Translations under genes and position numbers: made by a program | Part shown: positions 1-7,426 of the stretch, one piece after another | Position numbering within the stretch: the first letter of the stretch is position 1 | How the letters are laid out: every line of letters starts with the position of its first letter | Notes under the pieces: generated by a model | Database searches by the model: none | Told to the model about the DNA's origin: nothing | Seen by the model: only the letters and a program-made list of their open reading frames with translations | Assembly (NCBI RefSeq): GCF_030345695.1 | Contig: NZ_JAUASV010000002.1 | Span: 243,828-307,827, forward strand | Length of the DNA stretch: 64,000 nucleotides | Direction: 5' to 3' | Source: Galbitalea sp. SE-J8 | GTDB lineage: Bacteria; Actinomycetota; Actinomycetes; Actinomycetales; Microbacteriaceae

Positions 1-37
1 CACGCCACACGGAGAACGCGGCAGCAACGATGCTCAC
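1..37 (-). CDS. 5' end of a phage gene, cut by the window edge
   Basis: A GTG start at 37-35 overlaps the TGA of the preceding gene (36-34), the same GTGA junction used along this operon. Only about 12 codons are visible (MSIVAAAFSVWR), so no function can be given. It is reported because the overlap geometry makes a real start very likely. Confidence 0.55.
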   Translation of the reverse strand, partial: MSIVAAAFSVWR

Positions 38-711
38 GAGACCTCCCCGTCGTCGAGCACAGCAGCGAGAGCGATCCCGTCCGCCAGGTCATCCATCCAT
101 GCCCGGTGCCGTTGCTCCCACTGCTTCGCAGCGAGGCGGGCGTTGCCGCAGGCGCGGCAGGGCTTCACGGTGCCGTTCGGGTGCGCTGGGCAGAACGGCG
201 AGGGCGGCTCGGTGGTCAGGAAGTCGCGAGGGTCTCGCGGGGTGCCCTCACCCTCCTCGCGCTCTTCCCCCTCGCCCTCCGCCTCCCGCGCGCTGTCGCG
301 CGCCTCGTCGACGCTCCGCGCGACTCCCTTCCCCTCTCTTGCGAGGGTCTCGCGATCGTCACTCGCGAGAGTCTCCGGAGGCGGCGGGACGTTCGATTTC
401 GACGGCTTGTCGACGCGCTGGTGCTTCGACCAGTTCACGATCGTCAGGTACTCCCGGGTGCCGACCTTGTAGAAGCGGATCATGTCGCGCTCGGCGAGGG
501 TCAGCAGATGGCCAGCCACGACGTCGCTCGTGATCTCCTCGTCCTCTGGCCAGATCGACGCGCGGACGAGCGACGGCTTCGCCGACTCGTTCCCGTAGTC
601 GTCGACGTACAGCCACAGCCCTATGAAAGTCATCCGGGCCGCAATGTCGTCGATCGACGTCACGTCATCGCTGGTGAAGAACTCGGGCTTGATCGACCGG
701 ATTCTCTTCAT
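34..711 (-). CDS. phage replication (replisome organiser-like) protein
   Basis: 225 aa. I chose the ATG at 711 because the protein begins MKRIRSIKPEFFTSDDV, a start typical of phage DnaD/replisome-organiser-like proteins; the longer reading frame upstream only overlaps the previous gene. The first 115 residues look folded and winged-helix-like (IRFYKVGTREYLTIVNWSKH). The middle is acidic and Glu-rich. The C-terminus carries a Cys/His motif (CPAHPNGT..C..C) that may bind zinc. The start overlaps the preceding gene by 47 nt. A role in loading a helicase at the phage origin is inferred from family resemblance and from its place in the early operon; it has not been shown. Confidence 0.6.
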   Translation of the reverse strand: MKRIRSIKPEFFTSDDVTSIDDIAARMTFIGLWLYVDDYGNESAKPSLVRASIWPEDEEITSDVVAGHLLTLAERDMIRFYKVGTREYLTIVNWSKHQRVDKPSKSNVPPPPETLASDDRETLAREGKGVARSVDEARDSAREAEGEGEEREEGEGTPRDPRDFLTTEPPSPFCPAHPNGTVKPCRACGNARLAAKQWEQRHRAWMDDLADGIALAAVLDDGEVS

Positions 712-1042
712 CGGCACCGCGTAAGACCCCCAGACTGGCGAGCTCGACGGCTCCGATGACGTGCCGGTTCGGCACCTTGAAGCACTCGGTGAACCCGAGC
801 CCGCAACTGCCGAGGACCGGCACCGCGGCATCCGCGGAGTCGAACGCTCGGTCGAACGCGAACGCCAGATGGCGCAGAGCCTCACGCTCCTGACGCGTCG
901 TCGCCGGCTCGATGAGCTGCAACAGCACCCCGCCCGTGGCGGCGTGCTTCCGAATGCGGTCAGGCGTCGTCGTGACCCCGACCTTGAAGACCTCGAACCG
1001 ATACCAATGGACGAGATAGAGCGACAGGTGGCGCTTGCTCAC
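665..1042 (-). CDS. small phage protein, possibly GIY-YIG-like
   Basis: 125 aa, starting at GTG 1042, which overlaps the methyltransferase stop by 4 nt (GTGA). The N-terminus (LYLVHWYRFEVFKVGVTT) resembles the first strands of GIY-YIG or T5orf172-type nuclease folds, where a Y..F K.G pattern is usual. I cannot identify a full set of catalytic residues, so nuclease activity is only a suggestion. The last 16 codons overlap the next gene in another frame. Confidence 0.5.
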   Translation of the reverse strand: MSKRHLSLYLVHWYRFEVFKVGVTTTPDRIRKHAATGGVLLQLIEPATTRQEREALRHLAFAFDRAFDSADAAVPVLGSCGLGFTECFKVPNRHVIGAVELASLGVLRGADEENPVDQARVLHQR

Positions 1043-2403
1043 GCCGCCTCGGCCCCGAGCGCAGCACGAATGTGTGCGGGGACGTGGGGGAGCAGCTCAG
1101 AGACCGCGAGCGCGCCCTGCTGCGGGACGACGCCGTTGCCGCACGCCTTGATCGCGGCGTTGCGAGCCTCGGACGGCTTCATGCCCGACCAGATCGCCGG
1201 GTCCGTGACCCATCCCTCGGGCCAGCCCATCATCCATTCGGTGAAGACGGGCGAGAGCGTCTCGTTCGGCTTCAGCGAGCCCCGCATTCCGACCGGGCGT
1301 CGGTCGAGACCGGCGAGGCGACGCCGCACCATCTCGCGCCACTTCGGCGACGGAGCCACCGGGCTAGGGGCGTCGCGTCCTAGGACTCGTCCCCAACGTC
1401 GAACAGCGGGACCGAACTCACCCCACTCGATCGAGCGACGACCGCTTCGAGCGCCCCGCCCAACGTCGGGTTGCCCTGACCGTTCCGAGTCGGCGGCGTC
1501 GGGCGCAGGTGCTCGATCTCGTCCGCGAGGGTCGGGCCATGCCCGCCCTCCTTGCGCTTCTCCGGATGCTGCGAGCCGCCATTCGCCGCGAGCTGCGCGG
1601 TCGGCGTCTTCAGCAGCCGAACCGCTATCGCCAGCGGCGTGCCGAAGCCGTTCCCGTTCACCCCGGTGGCCTTCACCCGTTCCCGGCGTGCCTTCCAGTT
1701 CTCCACGTCTTCCCCGTCGTTCGGGTTGGAGGCCGATGGGGTCGGGAGCAGTTGTGCGATCTCGCGGAACTGAGGCGAGAACTCCGAGCGCGCGATGTCC
1801 TTCTGGCCGCCGCGAGCGTCGCTCCCGATCGGCGTCGGCAGCAGCGGGCCAGGCGATGACGAAGACGCGGAATCGCTCGTGCGGCGCCCCGGCGTCGGAA
1901 GCGGGGAGGCCATGCCATGCCGCGTCGTACCCGATGTCGGCCAGGTCTGCGAGTACACGTCCGAGTGCTCGGAGAACAGGTCGATGGACGTCGGAGACTC
2001 CCAGACATCCCGGGCAGGATTCCAGATCGCTTTCGGCGCATCCACTGAGCAGCCCCCTCACGTTCTCGATGACGACGAGCTTCGGCGCGAGCACGCGGAT
2101 CGCTCGGAGGTAGTCGGCCCAGAGGCCGGATCGGGTGCCGGGCCGCATCCCGGCCCGGCGGCCCGCGAGCGAGAGATCCTGACAAGGGAACCCGCCCGTG
2201 TGGACGTCGATCGGTGGGACGGACGCCCAGTCCACCTTCGTGACGTCGCCGTAGTTCGGCACCCCCGGGTAGTTGTACGCGAGCACCCGGGACGGGTTCT
2301 CGTCGAACTCGACATGCCACAGCACCTCGCCCGGGATGACCTGGCGCACGCCCTCATCGAGCTGGCCAGTGCCGGAGAAGAGCGAGCCGATGCGGGCGCT
2401 CAC
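1039..2403 (-). CDS. phage C5-cytosine DNA methyltransferase
   Basis: 454 aa from GTG 2403, which overlaps the upstream stop as GTGA. It transfers a methyl group from S-adenosylmethionine to C5 of cytosine in DNA, probably protecting phage DNA from host restriction. Visible motifs: I (GSLFSGTGQLDEGV), IV with the catalytic Cys (GGFPCQDLSLAG), VI (VVIENVRGLL), VIII (HERFRVFVIA), and a C-terminal IX-X region (EWMMGWPEGW, then ACGNGVVPQQGALA). Between VIII and IX lie about 150 low-complexity Arg/Asp/Ala residues where the target-recognition domain should be. This is the stretch that also encodes a second ORF in another frame. All key catalytic motifs are present, so activity is plausible. Confidence 0.9.
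   Translation of the reverse strand: MSARIGSLFSGTGQLDEGVRQVIPGEVLWHVEFDENPSRVLAYNYPGVPNYGDVTKVDWASVPPIDVHTGGFPCQDLSLAGRRAGMRPGTRSGLWADYLRAIRVLAPKLVVIENVRGLLSGCAESDLESCPGCLGVSDVHRPVLRALGRVLADLADIGYDAAWHGLPASDAGAPHERFRVFVIAWPAAADADRERRSRRPEGHRALGVLASVPRDRTTAPDPIGLQPERRGRRGELEGTPGTGEGHRGERERLRHAAGDSGSAAEDADRAARGEWRLAASGEAQGGRAWPDPRGRDRAPAPDAADSERSGQPDVGRGARSGRRSIEWGEFGPAVRRWGRVLGRDAPSPVAPSPKWREMVRRRLAGLDRRPVGMRGSLKPNETLSPVFTEWMMGWPEGWVTDPAIWSGMKPSEARNAAIKACGNGVVPQQGALAVSELLPHVPAHIRAALGAEAA
1380..2045 (-). CDS. nested ORF inside the C5 methyltransferase, LPTP-repeat protein
   Basis: 221 codons on the same strand as the methyltransferase but in another frame, lying wholly inside it. It starts at GTG 2045, 7 nt after an AGGGGG ribosome site, which is unusual for a chance frame. 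The N-terminus (IWNPARDVWESPTSIDLFSE) has natural protein composition. It is followed by repeated units headed by LPTP: SPLPTPGRRTSD, LLPTPIGSDARGG, LLPTPSASNPNDGE and LLKTPTAQLAANGG. The methyltransferase frame reads Arg/Asp-rich low complexity over the same bases. I recall similar LPTP-rich frames within actinophage methyltransferases but cannot check. Function unknown. Confidence 0.55.
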   Translation of the reverse strand: MDAPKAIWNPARDVWESPTSIDLFSEHSDVYSQTWPTSGTTRHGMASPLPTPGRRTSDSASSSSPGPLLPTPIGSDARGGQKDIARSEFSPQFREIAQLLPTPSASNPNDGEDVENWKARRERVKATGVNGNGFGTPLAIAVRLLKTPTAQLAANGGSQHPEKRKEGGHGPTLADEIEHLRPTPPTRNGQGNPTLGGALEAVVARSSGVSSVPLFDVGDES

Positions 2404-2564
2404 GCGCGCACCTCGAGTTCGGCGGCGACCTTCGCCCAGATCGGCCGCTTCAAGCGAATATCCGCGTCGGCTGCCTGACGCGCCTGCCACCCATCCCGGA
2501 ATGCCCGGTCCTCCTTGCGGTCCGGCAGCACCTGTGCGCCGGTCTCGTCGTGGACGGTGCTCAC
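2400..2564 (-). CDS. small phage protein, 54 aa, unknown
   Basis: Starts at GTG 2564, overlapping the TGA of the preceding 32-codon gene; its own TGA overlaps the methyltransferase GTG at 2403. It reads MSTVHDETGAQVLPDRKEDR and then a Trp- and Arg-containing helical stretch (FRDGWQARQAADADIRLK). No family is recognised. The case for a gene rests on the two precise overlaps and a natural composition. Confidence 0.6.
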   Translation of the reverse strand: MSTVHDETGAQVLPDRKEDRAFRDGWQARQAADADIRLKRPIWAKVAAELEVRA

Positions 2565-2659
2565 TTCGTCTCCTCAATCGGTTGCTCAGCGCCCGACCAT
2601 CCGGACGAGCGCACCTCGTCGTCGCTAGGGAACAGGCGGCCCGGGGGAGTGTCGGACAT
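2561..2659 (-). CDS. small phage protein, 32 aa, unknown
   Basis: The ATG at 2659 shares its A with the stop codon of the DPPY methyltransferase gene (TGATG), and its TGA overlaps the GTG of the next gene. It begins MSDTPPGRLFPSDDEVR. It is too short for a family assignment. It fills what would otherwise be a gap in the chain of coupled genes. Confidence 0.5.
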   Translation of the reverse strand: MSDTPPGRLFPSDDEVRSSGWSGAEQPIEETK

Positions 2660-3936
2660 CACGCGATCCCTTCAATGTCACCGAACAGGGACGGGGTGAG
2701 CGGCTTGCGGACCCGCTGCAAGATGAGCGGTAGGTGGTCGGCCTCGTATTCGATGAGGGTGCAGTCCATGCCCTCGAGTAGCGCGGCCTCGCCGGTCGTG
2801 CCGGAGCCCGCGAACAGGTCGAGCACTCGGCCGCCGCGACGCGTGACAAGGCGCACGCACCAGCGCATGAGGTCAAGCGGCTTCACGGTCGCGTGTTCGA
2901 CACCATCGACGTTCGGACGCTCGGAACCGGGCGCCTTCGCCTCGTAGTGGAACGTCGGAAAGAACCGCGACGCACCACCCGCATCGCCGTACGTGTCATT
3001 GAGCGTCGCCTGCGGCTTGAACTCGCCGAGGATGCCCGCCGCCTTGCCCGCCTTCTGCTGACCGGCGCGCATCATCCCGGACTTGAGCACGCCCGTCTGC
3101 TCATCGAGCGACGCAGCCTGCGAGTCGTCGAGCACGACGTTCGTGGGCCACCGACCCACGTACTCCTTCGGCTCGCCCTGGGTGCCGCGACGCGCCTCCT
3201 GCGTACCGGGCGCGCCGAGCCTGTTGCCGGATGCCGGCGCGAGCGACGTGAACGCGGCATGCCGCACCTCGTCGCCCACCCGCGCAGCCGCGATGTTCAA
3301 CGCACCCGTGCCGTATGCGAGCACGGTCGCCGCGACCGTCCCCGCGAGTGGCTTGCGACCGACAACGATCGGCTCGAACGCGGGCTTGAGCGCCGTGCCC
3401 CAGCCCTCCCACTCCGCGGCGTCGGCCGTGATCGGACTTCCCTTACCGGTGCGCTCATAGTTCGATCCAGACATCGCCCCATTGGCAGACTCGATCGCTC
3501 CGGCCCAGCCTCTCCAGTGACCCGCGTCTTTGTCGATCGCCTTGGCGACGTCAAGCGACTTCGGGAAGCCGGAGCCGAACAGCCATGCGATCGAATCGCG
3601 AATCTCGAATCCGGCGTCCTCGATCGCCGCGGCCAGCCGATGCCAGGTGCGGGACGCGCCGAACGCGAGGAGGTGGCCGCCCGGCTTGAGCACACGGAGC
3701 ACCTCCCGCCAGAGGTCAACGTCGTAGGCGATGCCGGTCGAGTCCCATCCCTTGCCCATGAAGCCGAGCTCATAGGGCGGGTCGCACACCACGGAGTCGA
3801 ACGACGCATCCGGGAACGCGCGCTCGGTGCCGTAACCGAGGGTGAAGTCGTAGCCGTTCTCGTCGGCGGCGAGCACGATGCGCGAGTCGCCGTGGAAGAG
3901 CTGCAAACCGCCGTCCTCGTAGTACGGGGCGATCAC
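2659..3936 (-). CDS. phage DNA methyltransferase (N6-adenine or N4-cytosine), DPPY type
   Basis: 425 aa from GTG 3936, overlapping the upstream stop by 4 nt. The catalytic motif IV DPPY (SVVCDPPYELGFMGKGWD) is near residue 50. The SAM-binding motif I (LDLFAGSGTTGEAALLEG) is near the C-terminus. The order IV then I marks the beta class. In between are a motif V/VI-like stretch (LRVLKPGGHLLAFGASRTWH) and a long central region that is probably the target-recognition domain. It is the second methyltransferase in this operon, which suggests the element modifies its DNA on two bases to escape restriction. Specificity cannot be read from the sequence. Confidence 0.85.
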   Translation of the reverse strand: MIAPYYEDGGLQLFHGDSRIVLAADENGYDFTLGYGTERAFPDASFDSVVCDPPYELGFMGKGWDSTGIAYDVDLWREVLRVLKPGGHLLAFGASRTWHRLAAAIEDAGFEIRDSIAWLFGSGFPKSLDVAKAIDKDAGHWRGWAGAIESANGAMSGSNYERTGKGSPITADAAEWEGWGTALKPAFEPIVVGRKPLAGTVAATVLAYGTGALNIAAARVGDEVRHAAFTSLAPASGNRLGAPGTQEARRGTQGEPKEYVGRWPTNVVLDDSQAASLDEQTGVLKSGMMRAGQQKAGKAAGILGEFKPQATLNDTYGDAGGASRFFPTFHYEAKAPGSERPNVDGVEHATVKPLDLMRWCVRLVTRRGGRVLDLFAGSGTTGEAALLEGMDCTLIEYEADHLPLILQRVRKPLTPSLFGDIEGIA

Positions 3937-4427
3937 GCTGCTGCCCTCGCGGTCACGCAGCACGCCGCACAGAGCCGGGCGTCGAGGTGGCGATCGACGT
4001 CGTAGACGCCGTGGCCGAATCTGATGTCGGACCGGATGATCGTGACCGCGACCGTCTGTCCGGGCTGCTGCTCGTCGATGCGACCGCATCCGTCGCACTG
4101 GATGCGGAGCGGGTCGACCGAGACGATGCCGTGCACGTAGCTCGGCAAGTCGGCGAGCAGGTCGGGGCGACCCGCCGCATCCCAGGCGCGCTCGTCAGCT
4201 GCCGCGTCCTCGCGGCGGGTGCGCAGCGGCGCGAGCGGCGCGGTGTTCGCCACGTAGCCGAGCGGCCCGTTCTCCTCGAACCGACCGACTGCGTGCGAGA
4301 TCGAGCCGTCGCGCAGGCCATCGGTTCGCAGCGGCCGCCGCTTCGCCGGCGTGCTCTCGTCGCTCGGCGAGGGCGGGGATGGGTCCGCGGCGAGCGCGTC
4401 CAGATCGAAGGCCATCTGCGCGCTCAT
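3933..4427 (-). CDS. phage protein with two CxxC pairs, unknown
   Basis: 164 aa. The ATG at 4427 overlaps the preceding stop (ATGA) and its own stop overlaps the methyltransferase GTG. The C-terminal half has IQCDGCGRIDE and then ARLCAACCVTARA, two Cys pairs about 45 residues apart that could form one zinc knuckle. The N-terminal 60 residues are Ser/Pro-rich. No family is recognised. Confidence 0.65.
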   Translation of the reverse strand: MSAQMAFDLDALAADPSPPSPSDESTPAKRRPLRTDGLRDGSISHAVGRFEENGPLGYVANTAPLAPLRTRREDAAADERAWDAAGRPDLLADLPSYVHGIVSVDPLRIQCDGCGRIDEQQPGQTVAVTIIRSDIRFGHGVYDVDRHLDARLCAACCVTARAAA

Positions 4428-4543
4428 GCCGACACCTCATCGGTATGGCAGGTGCAGCCCACACGCATCGCCAAAGGCGCCGGATACCGACCCGCCTGGT
4501 CGACACCCGCGTCGTCCTGGTAGAACGTCAGCGGGCCGCTCAT
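4424..4543 (-). CDS. small phage protein, 39 aa, unknown
   Basis: The ATG at 4543 forms a TGATG junction with the preceding stop, and its stop overlaps the ATG of the next gene. The sequence begins MSGPLTFYQDDAGVDQAGRY and ends with CTCHTDE, a small Cys/His cluster. Too short to classify; supported by the precise couplings on both sides. Confidence 0.55.
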   Translation of the reverse strand: MSGPLTFYQDDAGVDQAGRYPAPLAMRVGCTCHTDEVSA

Positions 4544-4890
4544 CGGATCGTGTTCGGCTGGATGAGGGCCTCGGCGACGTGCACGAGGCCACTGGCGAAG
4601 TGCGTGTCGAAGGTGAGCAGCGCCGGGCCCGGCTTGTTCGGGGTCGTAAACACGCCGGCGTCGGCGAGCTCGTCCTGGCGGTTTTCGGCGATGGATCGGC
4701 GGGGGAACTTCTCGGTGACGGTCCCGCCCGACGCATCCACCCAGGTGGGGGTGAACTTGAACGCGGCTGCGCGGGCGCGTGCGTGGCAACCGCACGAGGC
4801 GCTCCCGCACTCAGGCCGCGAGGCCGTATTGCTCGAGCAGCTCGAATGCTGCGGTCTCGGTGATGAAGCGGCGGCCGGCGAGGTTGTCAA
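4540..4890 (-). CDS. phage protein of unknown function, start uncertain
   Basis: The clear coding part is the last 75 codons (FKFTPTWVDASGGTVTEKF ... ALIQPNTIR). The longest frame starts at a TTG at 4890, inside the HNH gene, and includes a Cys-rich lead (ECGSASCGCH). The next possible start is GTG 4740, which would remove FKFTPTW. Neither has a convincing ribosome site; coupling to the HNH gene is the likeliest way it is translated. No family is recognised. Confidence 0.55.
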   Translation of the reverse strand: MTTSPAAASSPRPQHSSCSSNTASRPECGSASCGCHARARAAAFKFTPTWVDASGGTVTEKFPRRSIAENRQDELADAGVFTTPNKPGPALLTFDTHFASGLVHVAEALIQPNTIR

Positions 4891-5218
4891 ACAGCGCCCA
4901 CGCGGGGACGCCGTGCACCTTCAGGCCGATCGGGATGGCGGCCGGGTCGAGCTGCTGGGTGAGGTTGAAGCCGCGCTCGCGGGCCTCGTCGCGGTGGGCT
5001 TCGATGTAGCCGTGGCATCCGGTCGTGCCGGTGCCGTGAAGCAGCACGAGGTTCGCGTGCAGGTCCGTCGACATCCGCTTCGAACCGCCCATGCCCCGGG
5101 CGCGGCGGTGCTGCAACGAGTACTGGCCCGACGCCGTGTCGACGTAGAGACCGCACCAGCCGCAGAAGGACTCGTCACGGGCGATGACCTCGCGGCGCGT
5201 CTTGGCCGTGACGGCCAC
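4811..5218 (-). CDS. HNH endonuclease
   Basis: 135 aa from GTG 5218, overlapping the upstream TAG (TAGTG). It shows the HNH pattern: a CGWCG knuckle near residue 20, then LQHRRARGMGGSKR with the first catalytic His, then ANLVLLHGTGTTGCHGYIEAH with the Asn, Cys and last His. Phage HNH proteins of this size act in DNA packaging, as homing nucleases, or in processing replication intermediates. Its place inside the replication/recombination operon and away from terminase genes favours DNA metabolism, but this is inference. Confidence 0.8.
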   Translation of the reverse strand: MAVTAKTRREVIARDESFCGWCGLYVDTASGQYSLQHRRARGMGGSKRMSTDLHANLVLLHGTGTTGCHGYIEAHRDEARERGFNLTQQLDPAAIPIGLKVHGVPAWALFDNLAGRRFITETAAFELLEQYGLAA

Positions 5219-6165
5219 TAGCCGAGTGCGTCGGCGAGCTCCGCGATGCCGTCGCGGATGCCGCGCATCGCGGCGACGGTCTCAGCGGGGCGGCGCACGG
5301 ACTCCGCTTCGGCGATGAGCCGGTCAGCCGACGCGACGTCGGTGCACGCCTTCACTTCGGCGATCCAATTCCGCGCCTGCGTGGGTGAGAGCTGCGGCGA
5401 CTGCACGGCCCGGTCGTAGGTGCGGGCATCCGCGCCTTCGTGGAGACCGAGGCGACGCCAGAGCGCGTCGACGGTGAAGTCGGGCCACTCTTCGGCAGCG
5501 TCCATCGGCTTCCTTGCGGAGACGATCTTGCGGAGGATCGCCCGGCCGCGTTCGGGCATGTCGATGATCGCGCCGGCCTCGAAGCCGAGCGACTTCTGTG
5601 CGAGCACGCGGGACTTCTGCACGATGATCGTGCCGGAGTCGTCGACGATGGACGCGTCCTCGGCGCGGGCGGTGACGATGACCGGCCCCTGGTGCGCTTG
5701 GAGGGTGTCGACGATTCGCTGCCACCGCTCGCGGGCCTCGACGTGCAGCTCGGGGGTGACCTCGGCGGGCAGGACTGGGACACGGCCGCGGGCATCGGCG
5801 CGGGCGGTCGCCTGCGCGTCTGCCTTCGCCTGCGTGGCGACGTTGATCGACTCCCACAGCTTCGTCGCCGAGTCGAGGGCCAGCAGCCGCGGCTTCTCGC
5901 CCTGCCCGAGCGCGACGGCCTCCGTGAGGGTCTCGAGCAGTCCCTCATAGGTGCCGTCGTGCTCGGCGATGGCGAAGTTCGCCCCGGGCACCTCGGCGTA
6001 CTCGTCGGGCCGCTTCTCGCCGAAGTTGACCCAGATGCAACCGTCGACGAGTTCCGACCCGGATGCGACCGCGATGGCGTACGACTTGCCCGCGCCGGGG
6101 CCCCCGTCCAGCAGCACCACCGGCCACGACGGGCGACCGGTCGGTTTCGTCAGATTGAGGGCCAT
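5218..6165 (-). CDS. RecA/Sak4-like AAA ATPase, phage recombination
   Basis: 315 aa. The ATG at 6165 follows AAGGAAACCGC, a good ribosome site, and overlaps the YqaJ gene end by 16 nt. The Walker A motif (LLDGGPGAGKSYAIAVAS) is near residue 20, and a Walker B-like strand (KPRLLALDSATKLWE) is near residue 95. A later strand (PVIVTARAED) fits a RecA-fold sensor. The layout matches phage P-loop ATPases of the Sak4 group, which anneal or pair single-stranded DNA. The adjacent YqaJ-type nuclease supports a role in phage recombination. The C-terminal 80 residues are helical and unassigned. Confidence 0.7.
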   Translation of the reverse strand: MALNLTKPTGRPSWPVVLLDGGPGAGKSYAIAVASGSELVDGCIWVNFGEKRPDEYAEVPGANFAIAEHDGTYEGLLETLTEAVALGQGEKPRLLALDSATKLWESINVATQAKADAQATARADARGRVPVLPAEVTPELHVEARERWQRIVDTLQAHQGPVIVTARAEDASIVDDSGTIIVQKSRVLAQKSLGFEAGAIIDMPERGRAILRKIVSARKPMDAAEEWPDFTVDALWRRLGLHEGADARTYDRAVQSPQLSPTQARNWIAEVKACTDVASADRLIAEAESVRRPAETVAAMRGIRDGIAELADALG

Positions 6166-7136
6166 GCGGTTTCCTTCTTGATGATGGCTTGGGGGTACCG
6201 TGAGTCGGCGTCGCGGGTGACGCACTCCGTGCAGTCGGGGTGGTGCTCGGCGTGCGCGGCGACCGCGACCCGGGTCGAGCCGCGGCGAGTCCGCATCTCC
6301 ATGACGGGCTCGCCCAGAGCGTCGACCACCCGCTCCGCGTCCTCCATGAACACGCCTATGTAGTGCTTCAGCGCTGCGAGATCGTCGCGGGCGACTTTCT
6401 CGCGCGTCTTCGCGTCCGCCCAGCGAGCGGCGATGTCGAGGAACGTCTCGTCGGCCTCGATCTCCTTGCCGGGAGCGGCGGGCCACAGCCTCGCGAGGTC
6501 GTCGCCGAGGATCGGCTTCGGCGGGATGCGCTTGACGACGTGCTGGAACCAGAACCGTTGCAGCGTGCCGAGCAGGTGCTCCTTGATGAACGCGGGCGAC
6601 CGCGGAACCCGGATGACGTGCAGCTCGTTGCCGTCGAACAGGACCGCGACGAACCCGTATGGGGCGTCGTCCTGCACGAACATCTGCTGCCGCACCTGCA
6701 CCGTGTACTTCGCGGGCACCTCCAGGTCGCCGGTCACCGGGTTGACCCAATGCCTTTTCTCGTGCGCTGAGACGGACTTGATCTCCAGCGGTACGCACCC
6801 GAACGCGGGATGATCGAGACGCCGGTCGAGGGTGCCGAGCAGCCACGGGTGCTCCACGCACTGCAAGAGCCCCTCGGATGGGAGCACCACGCCGAGCTCG
6901 GGGTGATCGGCGGCCACGGCGTCGGCGATGACCGCTTCGAGCCGGTGGCCCCACTCCATCCGCATCGTGCCGCGGTCCTCGATCTCGGTCGCGATCTTCT
7001 GCATGTAGACCGTCAGCGGGCTGCCCCAGTTGGTGTCGCCGAGGACCGCTGCGGCTTCCGATGCGCCGATGCCCGACTGGCGCAGCCGCAGCCACTCGTC
7101 CGTGTTGGCCGTCGCGGTCAGTACCCGGTAGCTCAC
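6150..7136 (-). CDS. YqaJ-type viral recombinase (exonuclease)
   Basis: 328 aa from GTG 7136 (GTGA overlap with the upstream gene). The YqaJ/lambda-exonuclease core is clear: EWLRLRQSGIGASEAAAVLG near residue 15, MEWGHRLEAVIADAV near 60, the acidic site LLGTLDRRLDH, and the PLEIKS strand with the catalytic Glu and Lys near 125, then YTVQVRQQMFV. Such enzymes resect one strand of double-stranded ends and give the product to a single-strand annealing partner, here probably the neighbouring Sak4-like ATPase. Confidence 0.85.
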   Translation of the reverse strand: MSYRVLTATANTDEWLRLRQSGIGASEAAAVLGDTNWGSPLTVYMQKIATEIEDRGTMRMEWGHRLEAVIADAVAADHPELGVVLPSEGLLQCVEHPWLLGTLDRRLDHPAFGCVPLEIKSVSAHEKRHWVNPVTGDLEVPAKYTVQVRQQMFVQDDAPYGFVAVLFDGNELHVIRVPRSPAFIKEHLLGTLQRFWFQHVVKRIPPKPILGDDLARLWPAAPGKEIEADETFLDIAARWADAKTREKVARDDLAALKHYIGVFMEDAERVVDALGEPVMEMRTRRGSTRVAVAAHAEHHPDCTECVTRDADSRYPQAIIKKETAWPSI

Positions 7137-7426
7137 GCGGTCGGCTCCAGGTGGTGGGCGTCGTCGTAGGTGGTGACGATGCGCTTGTCGCGGGAGAACC
7201 TGACCGGCTGATCCTCGATCTCTAGCGTGATCGAGTCGGCGTCCTCTGCGAGGACCGGGCCGATGTAGTCCTCCGCGAGCACGTCGTCGCCGTGGCGTGC
7301 GAAGTCCGTCACGACCGCCCATCCGGGGCGGAGATGCTGGCGGCCGATGTGCTCGTCCTGCCACCCGGTGACCGGGGGCGCGTCGTGGGCGGCGATGGCC
7401 GCGAGGTCGTCGAAAGTGACGGTCAT
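7133..7426 (-). CDS. phage protein, 97 aa, unknown
   Basis: The ATG at 7426 overlaps the preceding stop (ATGA) and its stop overlaps the YqaJ GTG. It reads MTVTFDDLAAIAAHDAPPVT, then a beta-rich region (GPVLAEDADSITLEIEDQPV), suggesting a small all-beta domain. No family is recognised. It may be a helper of the nuclease next to it, judging only from position. Confidence 0.6.
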   Translation of the reverse strand: MTVTFDDLAAIAAHDAPPVTGWQDEHIGRQHLRPGWAVVTDFARHGDDVLAEDYIGPVLAEDADSITLEIEDQPVRFSRDKRIVTTYDDAHHLEPTA

